The translations under genes and the position numbers were made by a program. Under the pieces are notes generated by a model that saw only the letters and a list, made by a program, of their open reading frames with translations, was not told the origin of the DNA and made no database searches. Below are positions 49,444-58,533 of a stretch of 64,000 nucleotides of DNA, in pieces; the first letter of the stretch is position 1; every line of letters starts with the position of its first letter. This DNA comes from Candidatus Saccharimonadota bacterium (GTDB lineage Bacteria > Patescibacteriota > Saccharimonadia > Saccharimonadales > Saccharimonadaceae), in assembly GCA_017480035.1 (NCBI GenBank), contig JAFVBJ010000003.1, positions 124,001 to 188,000 on the forward strand. Reading direction: 5' to 3'.

Positions 49444-50685
49444 ATGGGACTTTTCAAAAAAACCGAATTAAAAAATGATTTTAGCTATCTCGGGGAAAAC
49501 GATATATATCTTGATGGCGCTTGCCAAAGTTTGCGCCCAGAACCAGTCATCGAAACACTCGAAAAATATTATAAAGAACATAACTCATGTGGCGAACGCG
49601 TGAAATATAAATGGGGAAGAATTACCGACGAAAAAGTCAACCAAGCTCGCGAAAAAGTCTTGGAATACCTAAAATTAAAAAAGAAAGATTATTTTGTCTC
49701 ATTCACGCTCAACACAACTTATGGCCTCAACTTAATTTTGAGCCAATTCGACGCCAAAAAAGCCAAAATAAAATATATCGTGACGAGCGACATCGAACAC
49801 AACTCCCCGTTTCTCTCGAGCATTTCTTTCGCGAAAAAACATGGTCTAAAGCGTAAAGTCATCGAGAGAAATTCTGATGGCTCGCTTAACTTAAAAGATA
49901 TCCCGAAAAATTCTCTCGTCGTCGTTAACGCTGCCTCAAATATCGACGGCCGCACTCTGAAAAATATTAAAGAAGTGATTAAGCACGTTCATGACAATAA
50001 TGGCTTTATTATTATTGATGCCGCTCAAGCCATGGCCCACAGCAAAGAAATTCTTGAAAAAACCGACCCGGACGCAATTTGTTTTTCCGCGCACAAGATG
50101 TATGCTCCATCGCTCGGCGGTATCATCATGCGCAAAGATTTTGTAAAATATATCGACACGAGCTTCATTGGTGGTGGCATGGTTGATGATGTCGACCTCG
50201 AAACATATCTTTTATCGAGCGATAATCCCGACCATCTCTATACGAAATTCGAATCTGGTCTCCAGGCTTGGGGTGAAATCATCGCGCTCGGCACCGCGAT
50301 TGATTGGCTCGAAAAAATGCCGAAATCTAAAAAACAACTTCTCATCGAAAACGAAGAAAAAATCTTCAATTTCTTCAGAGAAAATGGCGTTGTCGGCGAC
50401 ATAGACCGGAAAAAAGCAGACCGCGACAATTTCAACAAAAAACTCCATCTCCTAAATCACGAACCGACTAGTACGATGAGTTTTTATGTCGATGGTCTCG
50501 ATAGTCACTTACTCGGCGGAGCTCTCGCCGAGGAGGGAATTATGACTCGCACCGGCTATTTCTGCGTCCATTATTATCTCGACCATAAAATGCATTTCCC
50601 GCCGCTTGTTCGCATTTCGCTCGGCTATCAAACCACTTCCGAGCAAGTAGATAAACTGTTAAAAGAACTAGAGAAAGTGCTATAA
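49444..50685 (+). CDS. Class V aminotransferase / cysteine desulfurase-like protein (SufS type)
   Basis: 413 residues, PLP enzyme. YLDGACQSLRPEPVIE at the N-terminus, VTSDIEHNSPFLS, FIIIDAAQAMAH (PLP-binding Asp), CFSAHKMYAPSLGG with the Schiff-base Lys (about residue 218), and TRTGYFCVHYY with a Cys at the desulfurase position. Likely releases sulfur from cysteine, for Fe-S clusters or tRNA thiolation. No SufBCD or IscU is in the window. AAGGAGG before the ATG. Confidence 0.87.
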   Translation: MGLFKKTELKNDFSYLGENDIYLDGACQSLRPEPVIETLEKYYKEHNSCGERVKYKWGRITDEKVNQAREKVLEYLKLKKKDYFVSFTLNTTYGLNLILSQFDAKKAKIKYIVTSDIEHNSPFLSSISFAKKHGLKRKVIERNSDGSLNLKDIPKNSLVVVNAASNIDGRTLKNIKEVIKHVHDNNGFIIIDAAQAMAHSKEILEKTDPDAICFSAHKMYAPSLGGIIMRKDFVKYIDTSFIGGGMVDDVDLETYLLSSDNPDHLYTKFESGLQAWGEIIALGTAIDWLEKMPKSKKQLLIENEEKIFNFFRENGVVGDIDRKKADRDNFNKKLHLLNHEPTSTMSFYVDGLDSHLLGGALAEEGIMTRTGYFCVHYYLDHKMHFPPLVRISLGYQTTSEQVDKLLKELEKVL

Positions 50686-50686
50686 T
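50678..50686 (+). promoter_or_regulatory. Extended -10 promoter embedded in the end of the aminotransferase gene, leaderless type
   Basis: TGCTATAAT ending one base after the stop codon; six bases, then ATG 50693. Confidence 0.8.
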
Positions 50687-50692
50687 ACTTTT

Positions 50693-51796
50693 ATGGTTTG
50701 TATAGCTGCGTTTATCATTTTATGTTTAGTTGGCATCGTCGTTGCCTTTATTTCTATTTTTAAAAAAGAAGTCGGGAAAAAATATCTCGCCGTTTTTAAG
50801 AAATCTTGGCACTGTGTTTTTAAGAAAGTTCGTCTCCAAAAATGTGACACGAATTTTAAAGATGATGTAAAAAACACGATTTTAAAGAAAGTTATTTTAA
50901 AGCATCCAAAATGGGTCAAGCCTCTCAGTATAATCATTGAAATTATCTCGGTTTTGATTGTTGTCATCACGATTTGGTCAATTGTTATCGCTATAAAATC
51001 TCTTCTTGCACTTTGGGTCTTTGGTACTTGTAACGTTAGCAAACCGAGTGCCTGTAGTCTGACTTCCGAGTCCTGCTCAATCGATGCTGAAGAACCACAT
51101 AATATTTTCGAACAAATCGGTCAAAATATCGGCGAATGGGGCGAAATTTTCGGCGCGATTCCAGACCGCTTGAAATCTTGGAACAAAGAAGATTTTTCTG
51201 AACTCGAAAATCTCCCAATCTTAAATAATGGCTCGTCATACGTCGATTTTATGAAAGCTGACAATGCCGCTTTCGATATTATGGACCCAGGTTGCGTTGT
51301 CTGTATGACTTCATATAAGAATCAACTTAGCTCTGGCTTCTTTAATAATCACACAGCTTATCTCGTCATCTATCCAATCCAATCTAAAGACGGCACATAT
51401 AAATTCAAAAACTCCGAAGTTGCTTCAAAGTATCTCATCGCCGTTCAACTTTATGCTGCAAAAGACGAAAAAGGATTAGAAAGTCCAAAACTTTTCTATA
51501 CTTCGAAAATCATTAGCCGCCTCTTTACCGAAAAAGATGAAGACGGTATCAGCTTCCAAACTAGATTAAACAACGACCTCGAAAAAGATGAAGTTGTTAA
51601 ATTATTTAGTAGTTGGCTCAAAGATTTCGGCGCGACTGAAAACGAAATCAAGGAAATCGAAAGTACGATTGATTCCGACGAAGTAAAAACTGCTCTCGAG
51701 AAGAATAAATCCGTCGTCGATAATAAAATCCACGCTAAATCAATCCCGACTCTCATCTACGATGGTCGCAAACACAACGGCCTCTATAAAGAATAG
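50693..51796 (+). CDS. Membrane protein with CxxC motif, possible thioredoxin-like fold
   Basis: 367 residues. One helix at about 1-22 and another at about 82-112. A Cys-containing linker (GTCNVSKPSACSLTSESCS) precedes a soluble domain with DPGCVVCMTSYKNQ (CxxC, about 203-206) and, near the end, SIPTLIYDGRKHNGLY, which resembles the cis-Pro strand of thioredoxin-like oxidoreductases. A role in disulfide formation of exported proteins is inferred; the order and spacing are not those of a standard DsbA. Predicted leaderless. Confidence 0.78.
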   Translation: MVCIAAFIILCLVGIVVAFISIFKKEVGKKYLAVFKKSWHCVFKKVRLQKCDTNFKDDVKNTILKKVILKHPKWVKPLSIIIEIISVLIVVITIWSIVIAIKSLLALWVFGTCNVSKPSACSLTSESCSIDAEEPHNIFEQIGQNIGEWGEIFGAIPDRLKSWNKEDFSELENLPILNNGSSYVDFMKADNAAFDIMDPGCVVCMTSYKNQLSSGFFNNHTAYLVIYPIQSKDGTYKFKNSEVASKYLIAVQLYAAKDEKGLESPKLFYTSKIISRLFTEKDEDGISFQTRLNNDLEKDEVVKLFSSWLKDFGATENEIKEIESTIDSDEVKTALEKNKSVVDNKIHAKSIPTLIYDGRKHNGLYKE

Positions 51797-51818
51797 TTGA
51801 AAAATCTCTAAAAGATAA

Positions 51819-51824
51819 TATAAT
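51819..51824 (+). promoter_or_regulatory. -10 element of 182-residue protein gene
   Basis: TATAAT, seven bases, ATG. Confidence 0.62.
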
Positions 51825-51831
51825 AAAAAAT

Positions 51832-52380
51832 ATGAAGAGCAAGAAAACCGACGACCGCAGTTCCAACTTCCATCTTGCATACATTTTCCTAGTTCTATTT
51901 TTTGTCGCTGGAATTACTTTTCTTGCGCTCTCGATGTTCCTTCCGAAAAAACAAAACAGTGATGACGATGCTCTTAGTACAACCGTCAACACGACTGAGC
52001 AAAAATCCTCATCAACATCGACTTCTGCTAGCGACCCTGCCGCAGACAAAACCCCAAAACAAAACGAAGATGGATCTGACGCCGCTCCGGACTCTATCAA
52101 CGCCAGCATTACTATGAACGAAATCAGCGGCGAAAAATACATGCTTCGCATCACGATTTATGAACTCTTAGATTCCGGTTCTTGCGAACTTTATATGGAA
52201 AACTCAAACGGCAGTTCCGTCAAGCGCACTGCGAAAATTATCGCCACCGGCGCAGATTCAAGCAGCTGTGAAGGTTTTGACATCGCAAAAAGCGGCATCG
52301 AGGGTGGCACTTACGATTTTACTGTAAAACTTACCTCAGGTGAAAAATCGAATACATTAAAAGGGGTCATAAAGATATAG
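51832..52380 (+). CDS. Single-pass exported protein with Ser/Thr-rich stalk, unknown function
   Basis: 182 residues. One membrane helix (about 15-37), a Ser/Thr/Asp-rich linker (about 45-88), then a small beta-rich domain (about 90-182) with two cysteines (SGSCELYM, SSSCEGF) that could form a disulfide. Looks like an immunoglobulin-like fold, not assigned. Near-leaderless start. Followed by the lectin-bearing hydrolase gene. Confidence 0.75.
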   Translation: MKSKKTDDRSSNFHLAYIFLVLFFVAGITFLALSMFLPKKQNSDDDALSTTVNTTEQKSSSTSTSASDPAADKTPKQNEDGSDAAPDSINASITMNEISGEKYMLRITIYELLDSGSCELYMENSNGSSVKRTAKIIATGADSSSCEGFDIAKSGIEGGTYDFTVKLTSGEKSNTLKGVIKI

Positions 52381-52381
52381 C

Positions 52382-52411
52382 TTGACTATAATATATAATA
52401 TATATTATAAT
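52382..52411 (+). promoter_or_regulatory. Promoter with AT-only palindrome, lysozyme-like/ricin gene
   Basis: TTGACT (52382-52387) and TATAAT at 52406-52411 (18-base spacer). The spacer and -10 include a 16-bp perfect AT palindrome at 52394-52409. Confidence 0.6.
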
Positions 52412-52466
52412 AATAAGACAAAGGACAAACACAAAAACAAAATAATTAAATGAAAGCGGGGAATAA

Positions 52467-54734
52467 TTGAAAGCAGAAAAGGTTATCTATCGCATCATCA
52501 ATGGTAAAGACGAAAATCGCCGCCTGAATCGTCGCTACGTTTTTCTCGGTACATTTATTTTTGTGATGGTCGCAACCTTTAGTTTTCTTTTGACTCGCAA
52601 CATGGACAGTGCTACTGCCGTCGATGTCTCCGGTTTCAAAGCTGGCAACATTATTTCCGACGCCGTGATGCGCGACTATACTTCAATGTCCGAATCCGAT
52701 ATCCAAGCTTTCCTAAAATCAAAAAACAGCTGTGATTTGAAAGTTAAAACTTGGAAAAGCTGGGGCTGGAGTATGTCGAATGTCATCACTTCGTATCGTG
52801 AAGTCACTTCGCCAACTAGCTGGCACGTCACTAGTACGAGCGACAATGGTACCTTCGTTTGTCTTGCCGATGAAAAAATTAACTCCGAAACTGCCGCACA
52901 TATCATTTATCAAACTGCTCAAGATTATAAAATTAACCCGAAAGTCCTGATTGTCCTCCTCCAAAAAGAGCAAGGTCTTATCACTGATACTTATCCAAAC
53001 AGCTTCCAATATCGCTCTGCGACCGGCTATGGCTGTCCAGACACTGCTGCTTGTGATTCAAAATATTACGGCCTTAAAAATCAGCTCAGAAATGCTGCTT
53101 CGCTTTTTAACACGGTACTTTCTGGCGGCTGGACCAACTATCCTGTTGGCTGGAATACTATTCGCTATTCGCCAAATTCTTCTTGTGGTAGCTCGAAAGT
53201 CTATGTCGAAAACCTCGCAACTAGCGCGCTCTATCGCTATACCCCATACCAGCCAAATGCCGCCACTTTGAAGGCCGGCTTCGGCAAAACTGCTTCCTGT
53301 GGTGCTTACGGCAATTTGAATTTCTATGCCTACTACACCGATTGGTTCGGCTCGACCCAGAAGGTTTCTCAAAAGGCCGCTTCGGCTATCCTCCCGTCCG
53401 ACAATTTCACTCTTAAAACTAGCGACGATAAATATCTCATCCCAGAAAAATATGAATCTGGCTCAAAACTCATCGTCTCAAGTAACGCCACCGAAGAACA
53501 ACGCACTTTCAAACTCACTCGAAACGGTGATTATTACACTATCACTCACGTTAAATCTGGTTTAGTGCTTGATGTCGCTGGTGCAAATGCAATAGAAGGC
53601 AAAGTCCAACTTTACGCTTCAAACGGCACAGATGCTCAAAAATGGCGCATCACACGCTCTGGTTCGAGCTACACTATTCGCTCATCACTCATCGACAACA
53701 AAGTCCTCGATACGTCAGACGATTCAATCGCTCTCGACTACTTCGTAGACTCTTCCGCTCAAGCTTTCACGCTTAAAGACGTCAGCGAAACGATCGGCGA
53801 GGGTCCATACGTCCCAGTCACAACCGGCGGCAAAGCCATGGACATCGAAGACGGCAAGACTGCTAATGGCACCAGACTTCTTACTTGGAACTTAACTTAC
53901 AGTGATCATCAGCAATACACCTTCACGCGCGATGACGATGGTTATTACACCATTAAAAATGTCTATTCTGGTAAAGTTATTGATGTAGCAAACGGCTCAA
54001 CTAGCAACTATGCTGCCGTCCAAATCTACACCAGCAACAACACTTGCGCTCAAAAATGGCTTATCGAAAAATCTGGCGAAGGTTATCATATCCTTTCTGC
54101 TTGCTCCGGCAAAGCTATTGACGTTCCGAACGGTAGTGTTAATCAAACTCTCAAGAAACTTCAGCTATACACCGCCAATGGTACTGCTGCACAAGTTTGG
54201 AAGTTCCAAACCCAACCAAAGGAAGAAAAAACCGAAACTGAATCAGATGCCAAAGACACTAAAAAATCATCTGATTCAACGCGCCTTCTCGAAGATGGTA
54301 CTTACGAAATCTATTCATCCGTAGGTAGCAACTTCGTGCTAGATGTTTACGGCTCAACCGCCAAAAACGCTAAAGACGGCACTAACATTCAGATCTATAA
54401 GTATATCAATGTTGACACCCAAAGATTTAAGGTCACTTACGATTCTTCTAAAGACGTTTATAGTATTGTCAACCCATATGCTAATCGCAGCATCGACGTT
54501 TCTGGTGCAAACATGAAAAATAGTGCTAATATCCAACTTTATACTATCAATAACACTTGTGCACAGCTTTGGAAATTGACAAAAAATAGCGATGGTACTT
54601 TCACTGTTGCTTCATCTTGCAATAAAAATATGGTGCTCGATGTCAGCGGCGCAAACGCCAAAAATGGCGCAAACGTCCAGCTCTACACTTCAAACGGTAC
54701 CAAAGCGCAAAAATGGACCTTTAAGAAAATATAG
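52467..54734 (+). CDS. Exported lysozyme-like protein with ricin-type beta-trefoil lectin repeats
   Basis: 755 residues, TTG start with a GGGG site. Signal anchor (about 23-45). Domain 1 (about 52-300): FKAGNIISDAVMRDYTSMS, AHIIYQTAQDYKINPKVLIVLLQKEQGLI (Glu as candidate acid) and RSATGYGCPDTAAC, a lysozyme-like domain well known from secreted actinobacterial proteins. Then three ricin-B/QxW regions (about 305-430, 440-590, 605-755) with repeated A-Q-K-W-x-F/I and L-D-V-S-G-A-N units. The lectin repeats probably bind host-surface glycans. Its stop directly abuts the convergent gene. Confidence 0.88.
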   Translation: MKAEKVIYRIINGKDENRRLNRRYVFLGTFIFVMVATFSFLLTRNMDSATAVDVSGFKAGNIISDAVMRDYTSMSESDIQAFLKSKNSCDLKVKTWKSWGWSMSNVITSYREVTSPTSWHVTSTSDNGTFVCLADEKINSETAAHIIYQTAQDYKINPKVLIVLLQKEQGLITDTYPNSFQYRSATGYGCPDTAACDSKYYGLKNQLRNAASLFNTVLSGGWTNYPVGWNTIRYSPNSSCGSSKVYVENLATSALYRYTPYQPNAATLKAGFGKTASCGAYGNLNFYAYYTDWFGSTQKVSQKAASAILPSDNFTLKTSDDKYLIPEKYESGSKLIVSSNATEEQRTFKLTRNGDYYTITHVKSGLVLDVAGANAIEGKVQLYASNGTDAQKWRITRSGSSYTIRSSLIDNKVLDTSDDSIALDYFVDSSAQAFTLKDVSETIGEGPYVPVTTGGKAMDIEDGKTANGTRLLTWNLTYSDHQQYTFTRDDDGYYTIKNVYSGKVIDVANGSTSNYAAVQIYTSNNTCAQKWLIEKSGEGYHILSACSGKAIDVPNGSVNQTLKKLQLYTANGTAAQVWKFQTQPKEEKTETESDAKDTKKSSDSTRLLEDGTYEIYSSVGSNFVLDVYGSTAKNAKDGTNIQIYKYINVDTQRFKVTYDSSKDVYSIVNPYANRSIDVSGANMKNSANIQLYTINNTCAQLWKLTKNSDGTFTVASSCNKNMVLDVSGANAKNGANVQLYTSNGTKAQKWTFKKI

Positions 54735-55922
54735 TTATTTCTTCAGTTTTTCAATCTCGCGTCTCAAAGCCAAAATCTCATCCATCAAAAGTTCGTTCTG
54801 ATGCATGATATCAAAATTCTGGTCTTTTAGAAATCTCGTCATTTTATAAGAGGGAAGAATTGTCGTTGCGATTTTAATCAAAAATTGTTTGAATTCATGT
54901 AAAAATTTCTTGAAAATATATTTTCGGTAGCCATTTTTTTCGAGGAAATATCTCACTGAATTATTTTCATACGTCGAAAAATATGCAAAATGAAATTCCG
55001 AGTCGTCTTTTATTTCCGCAAAAATCTCGACCAGTTCATCATAATACTTTTTCTTAAATTTCCAGGAAATTCGATTGAAAAATTCATAATTTGTCCATAA
55101 AACATGCACGAAAAACGGCTCTTTGAAAATCTCAAATTTTTTATATTTTTTCAAAATCGAAATTGCAGTTTTTGAATTTTCCGCCATGAGTAGCAATTTT
55201 TCTCCGCGTGCCGATGTTGAATTTCCTTGATTGTCATCGTTTCGCCAATGCACAAACGGGCGCTTCACGACTGATATTCTTTTTGCTCGGCAAAACACTT
55301 CCGCCATGAATGGAAAATCTTGATAACTCGCACCCGCCGTTTCTGGAATTTTAATTTTTTTGATAAAATCAGCTTTATAAATCGCGCTCCAAATCGACGC
55401 ATGAAAACCGATGATTCTCGGCCAATCTTTTGGCGCAAAAACTCCGTCCGGTGCAAACCTTAGGTCGATTCCATTCGGGTTGCGATAAACTATATTTTGC
55501 GCTCCGCCCGCTTTTGGAATCGAACGATAGATATAAAACATGCCTTTCGTCACTTCAGTTTTGTTTTTCCTTGCATTTTTATAAAGCGATTCATACATAT
55601 CATCTTCAATCCAGTCATCGCTCTCAATAATTCCGATATATTCGCCGCGCGCCATTTCGATTCCGCGGTTCACTGCCTTTGAATAGCCAGAATTTTCTTG
55701 ATGTACTGCTACTACTCGCGTATCCGTTCGCGCATACTTATCAATAATTTTTCCGCATCCGTCCGGACTGCCGTCATCCACCAAAATCACTTCAATATCG
55801 CGTAAACTTTGCTTCAAAATCGAATCCACACATTCGCGCAGATATTTTTCAACATTATAAATCGGCACTACAATCGAAACTTTTGGTTTTCGCCGAGAAG
55901 ATTTGCGGGCATAACTAGCCAT
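54735..55922 (-). CDS. GT2 family glycosyltransferase
   Basis: 395 residues. GT-A core: VSIVVPIYNVEKYLRECVDSIL (about 20-41), EVILVDDGSPDG, GEYIGIIESDDWIEDDMY (DxD as SDD, about 103-120), then YQDFPFMAEV and an about 130-residue helical C-terminus with a terminal coiled coil. Soluble; sugar donor unknown. Same domain plan as the transferase at 62143. AAGGAGG before the ATG, with an in-frame ATG at 55943 rejected. Confidence 0.9.
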   Translation of the reverse strand: MASYARKSSRRKPKVSIVVPIYNVEKYLRECVDSILKQSLRDIEVILVDDGSPDGCGKIIDKYARTDTRVVAVHQENSGYSKAVNRGIEMARGEYIGIIESDDWIEDDMYESLYKNARKNKTEVTKGMFYIYRSIPKAGGAQNIVYRNPNGIDLRFAPDGVFAPKDWPRIIGFHASIWSAIYKADFIKKIKIPETAGASYQDFPFMAEVFCRAKRISVVKRPFVHWRNDDNQGNSTSARGEKLLLMAENSKTAISILKKYKKFEIFKEPFFVHVLWTNYEFFNRISWKFKKKYYDELVEIFAEIKDDSEFHFAYFSTYENNSVRYFLEKNGYRKYIFKKFLHEFKQFLIKIATTILPSYKMTRFLKDQNFDIMHQNELLMDEILALRREIEKLKK

Positions 55923-55954
55923 GTACCTCCTTAATTCGCCCACCTGCTCCTTAA

Positions 55955-55963
55955 ATTATACCA
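55955..55963 (-). promoter_or_regulatory. Extended -10 promoter of GT2 gene
   Basis: Minus-strand CTTATGGTATAAT (box included), about 32 bases before the ATG. Confidence 0.75.
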
Positions 55964-55970
55964 TAAGATA

Positions 55971-55979
55971 TGCTATAAT
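55971..55979 (+). promoter_or_regulatory. Extended -10 promoter of DPM-like/GT-C operon, leaderless type
   Basis: TGCTATAAT, six bases, ATG 55986; divergent from 55955-55963. Confidence 0.82.
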
Positions 55980-55985
55980 TGAGTC

Positions 55986-56927
55986 ATGAAAAAGGTTGCC
56001 GTTCTTATTCCGTGTTATAACGAAGAAAAAACTATCGAAAAAGTCGTCACGGACTTCAAATCTGAGCTAAAAAATGCTGAAATTTACGTCTATGACAATA
56101 ATTCAACCGACAATTCCGTTGTACTTGCAAAAAAAGCCGGTGCAATCGTTCGATTTGAGCCGCGACAGGGAAAAGGAAACGTCATTCGTTCAATGTTTCG
56201 CGATATCGAAGCTGACGCTTATTTGATGGTTGATGCCGACGACACTTATTCTGTTAAAGACGCCAAGAAAATGCTTGACCTCATCTTAAATGAAAATGGC
56301 CCGAGTTATGACATGGTCGTTGGCGATCGCCTCTCGACCAGCTATTATAAAGAAAATAAACGCAAATTCCATAACTTCGGCAACAAACTCGTCCAAAAAC
56401 TCATCCAGAAACTTTTCCGCGTAAAAATCAACGACATCATGACCGGCTATCGCGCCTTCTCGCGTGACTTTGTCAAAGGTTTTCCAATCATCTCAAAAGG
56501 CTTTGAAATCGAAACTGAGATGACTATCCACGCTGTCGACAAAAACTTCAAAATCATCGAAATTCCAATCGAATATAGAGATCGCCCGGCCGGCTCCGAG
56601 TCAAAACTTAGTACTTACAAAGACGGCGCAAAAGTCCTCATGACTATCGGTACCTTATTCAAAGAATACAGACCTGCAATTTTCTTCAACTTTCTTGCCG
56701 CTCTTTTTTCTATTGCCGGCATTATCCTGATGCTTCCGGCCTTCACCGAATATTTCGAAACGAATTTCGTCACAAAAGTCCCAAGTCTGATTTTTGGCGG
56801 CTTCCTTCTTATTATCGGCATTCTGAATATGATTACCGGCATTATTCTTGAGGTTGTCGTGAAAAAACATCGCCAAGATTATGAAATTTATCTGAACGAG
56901 ATTCATAAAAATGCTGAAAAACATTAA
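55986..56927 (+). CDS. DPM1-like polyprenyl-phosphate glycosyltransferase
   Basis: 313 residues. VAVLIPCYNEEKTIEKVV, IYVYDNNSTDNS, PRQGKGNVIRSMF, YLMVDADDTYSV (DAD/DD metal site), MTGYRAFSRDF, EIPIEYRDRPAGSESKL, then two C-terminal membrane helices (about 225-285). It probably makes a polyprenyl-linked sugar that the two downstream GT-C-like proteins use outside the membrane. Overlaps the next gene by 17 bases. Confidence 0.9.
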   Translation: MKKVAVLIPCYNEEKTIEKVVTDFKSELKNAEIYVYDNNSTDNSVVLAKKAGAIVRFEPRQGKGNVIRSMFRDIEADAYLMVDADDTYSVKDAKKMLDLILNENGPSYDMVVGDRLSTSYYKENKRKFHNFGNKLVQKLIQKLFRVKINDIMTGYRAFSRDFVKGFPIISKGFEIETEMTIHAVDKNFKIIEIPIEYRDRPAGSESKLSTYKDGAKVLMTIGTLFKEYRPAIFFNFLAALFSIAGIILMLPAFTEYFETNFVTKVPSLIFGGFLLIIGILNMITGIILEVVVKKHRQDYEIYLNEIHKNAEKH

Positions 56928-58533
56928 ATCTTTTTTCAAAAAACTTGAAAAACGTCGCCTCGTTTTTAGCGCAATTTTTGGATTTTTCTTGTCGATTTTT
57001 CTCGTCATCGGCAAACAAATGAACGATGACGGAGCAATAACTTTTGGTTTTACTACTCCGCTTAATCTTATGATTGTTTTTATTCTTCTTACTGCGGTCA
57101 CATACTATTTAATCAGCAAGATAAAATATAAAAATGGCAAAAAATTTGATTTGAAACGTTGGCAGATTTTCCTTCCGCTTGCTATTGTCTCAGTTTTTAT
57201 ACTTTTTGCCGTATATCCGGGGAATTATAACATTGATATAGCTTGGCAATGGGCGGCATATAAAACCGGAAATCTTGGCACCCACTATCCGATTTTTTAC
57301 AATTTTATATTTTGCAGCTTAATGGAGTTCCTCTATAATATTTTTCATAGTTGGGAGTTTACAATATTCATCCTCAATCTAATTCAAACGCTGCTTGTTA
57401 ACTTTGTCGTTATGGAAATTGTTATGTTCTTCGGTAAGCGTATCAAAAGCAAAAAATTTACCATTATCGCCATGCTTTTTTACCTCACGAACCCACTCTA
57501 TCAATGTCTGATTATCTCAACCGGACACGATATTGGCTTCTCCGCAATCTTTGCTCTCATTATTATCGAAACAATCAAGATGGTTGAAGAAAAAGAATAC
57601 TTCTTGAAAAAGAAAAATTGGGCAAAATTTATTATTTTAGTCTTTGTTCTTTGTATTTTTAGAAACAACGGTAGTTTTGCAATTATCCCAGCCTTAATTC
57701 TCGGACTCTTTGTAATCGGAAAAGGGAAACGCCTGAAACTTACTGCGATTGTTATGATTCCGATTTTACTTTTTACCGGATACAACCAGTTCATCGTCAA
57801 TAATGTTGTAAAAGAAAAAGAATCAGTTTTGCGAGAGTCTTTAAACATCCCAGTAAATCAACTAGCTCGCGCTCTGTATTATAACCATCCTAGTGTTTGG
57901 AGTGAAGAACTAGAGCTTTATTTTGAACCGGAATGCAACTGGGCTCTGTATGGCAAGTGGCCGGCAATTTCGGATTTCCAAAAAACTTGTCTAAAAACTG
58001 ATTATATTGAATCGCATTTAACTGATTTTGTCGCATATTGGGCAAAAATAGGACTAAAAGTGCCACATCGTTATATAGAAGCGCCATTTCTTTTCGATCT
58101 CGGAGCTTACTATCCGTTTATCGATTATGCAACCGAGCCAGATACTGATGCTACGCGTCATGGTTATGTGCAATACGGTGTCCACATTAAAAAATATCTT
58201 GGCGAATACATCGAAATCTATCGCTACCCGAATATTCCAGTGGTTGATAAGATAATGGAACAACTTATCGTCTATCAAAAATGGAACAAAATCGCGTTCT
58301 TCCGCGTGATTTGGGGGGGCGCATTCACAACTATCTTGCTTCTTTTCACCGCTTGCTACGTCGGTTGGAAGAAACAGAAACAATATTTTGTTCCACTCGC
58401 TTTCATCTTTGGTATGCTCCTAACCGTTTTGCTCTCGCCAGTTATTCTATATCGCTATATGTTCCCAATTGTTCTTTGCATCCCAGCCATGTTCTATATA
58501 ATTCTAAAATGTGTAAATGAAAAAGTTCGATAA
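56911..58533 (+). CDS. Multi-pass membrane protein, GT-C-like (DUF6020 type), copy A
   Basis: 540 residues with about ten to twelve membrane helices. The first outer loop holds YPGNYNIDIAWQW with an acidic residue, and the motif HYPIFYNFIF follows. A large extracytoplasmic loop (about 295-435) holds RALYYNHPSVWSEELELYF and GLKVPHRYIEAPF. Acidic residues at the first outer loop fit GT-C glycosyltransferases that use polyprenyl-phosphate sugars. Substrate unknown. Overlaps both neighbours. Confidence 0.8.
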   Translation: MLKNIKSFFKKLEKRRLVFSAIFGFFLSIFLVIGKQMNDDGAITFGFTTPLNLMIVFILLTAVTYYLISKIKYKNGKKFDLKRWQIFLPLAIVSVFILFAVYPGNYNIDIAWQWAAYKTGNLGTHYPIFYNFIFCSLMEFLYNIFHSWEFTIFILNLIQTLLVNFVVMEIVMFFGKRIKSKKFTIIAMLFYLTNPLYQCLIISTGHDIGFSAIFALIIIETIKMVEEKEYFLKKKNWAKFIILVFVLCIFRNNGSFAIIPALILGLFVIGKGKRLKLTAIVMIPILLFTGYNQFIVNNVVKEKESVLRESLNIPVNQLARALYYNHPSVWSEELELYFEPECNWALYGKWPAISDFQKTCLKTDYIESHLTDFVAYWAKIGLKVPHRYIEAPFLFDLGAYYPFIDYATEPDTDATRHGYVQYGVHIKKYLGEYIEIYRYPNIPVVDKIMEQLIVYQKWNKIAFFRVIWGGAFTTILLLFTACYVGWKKQKQYFVPLAFIFGMLLTVLLSPVILYRYMFPIVLCIPAMFYIILKCVNEKVR

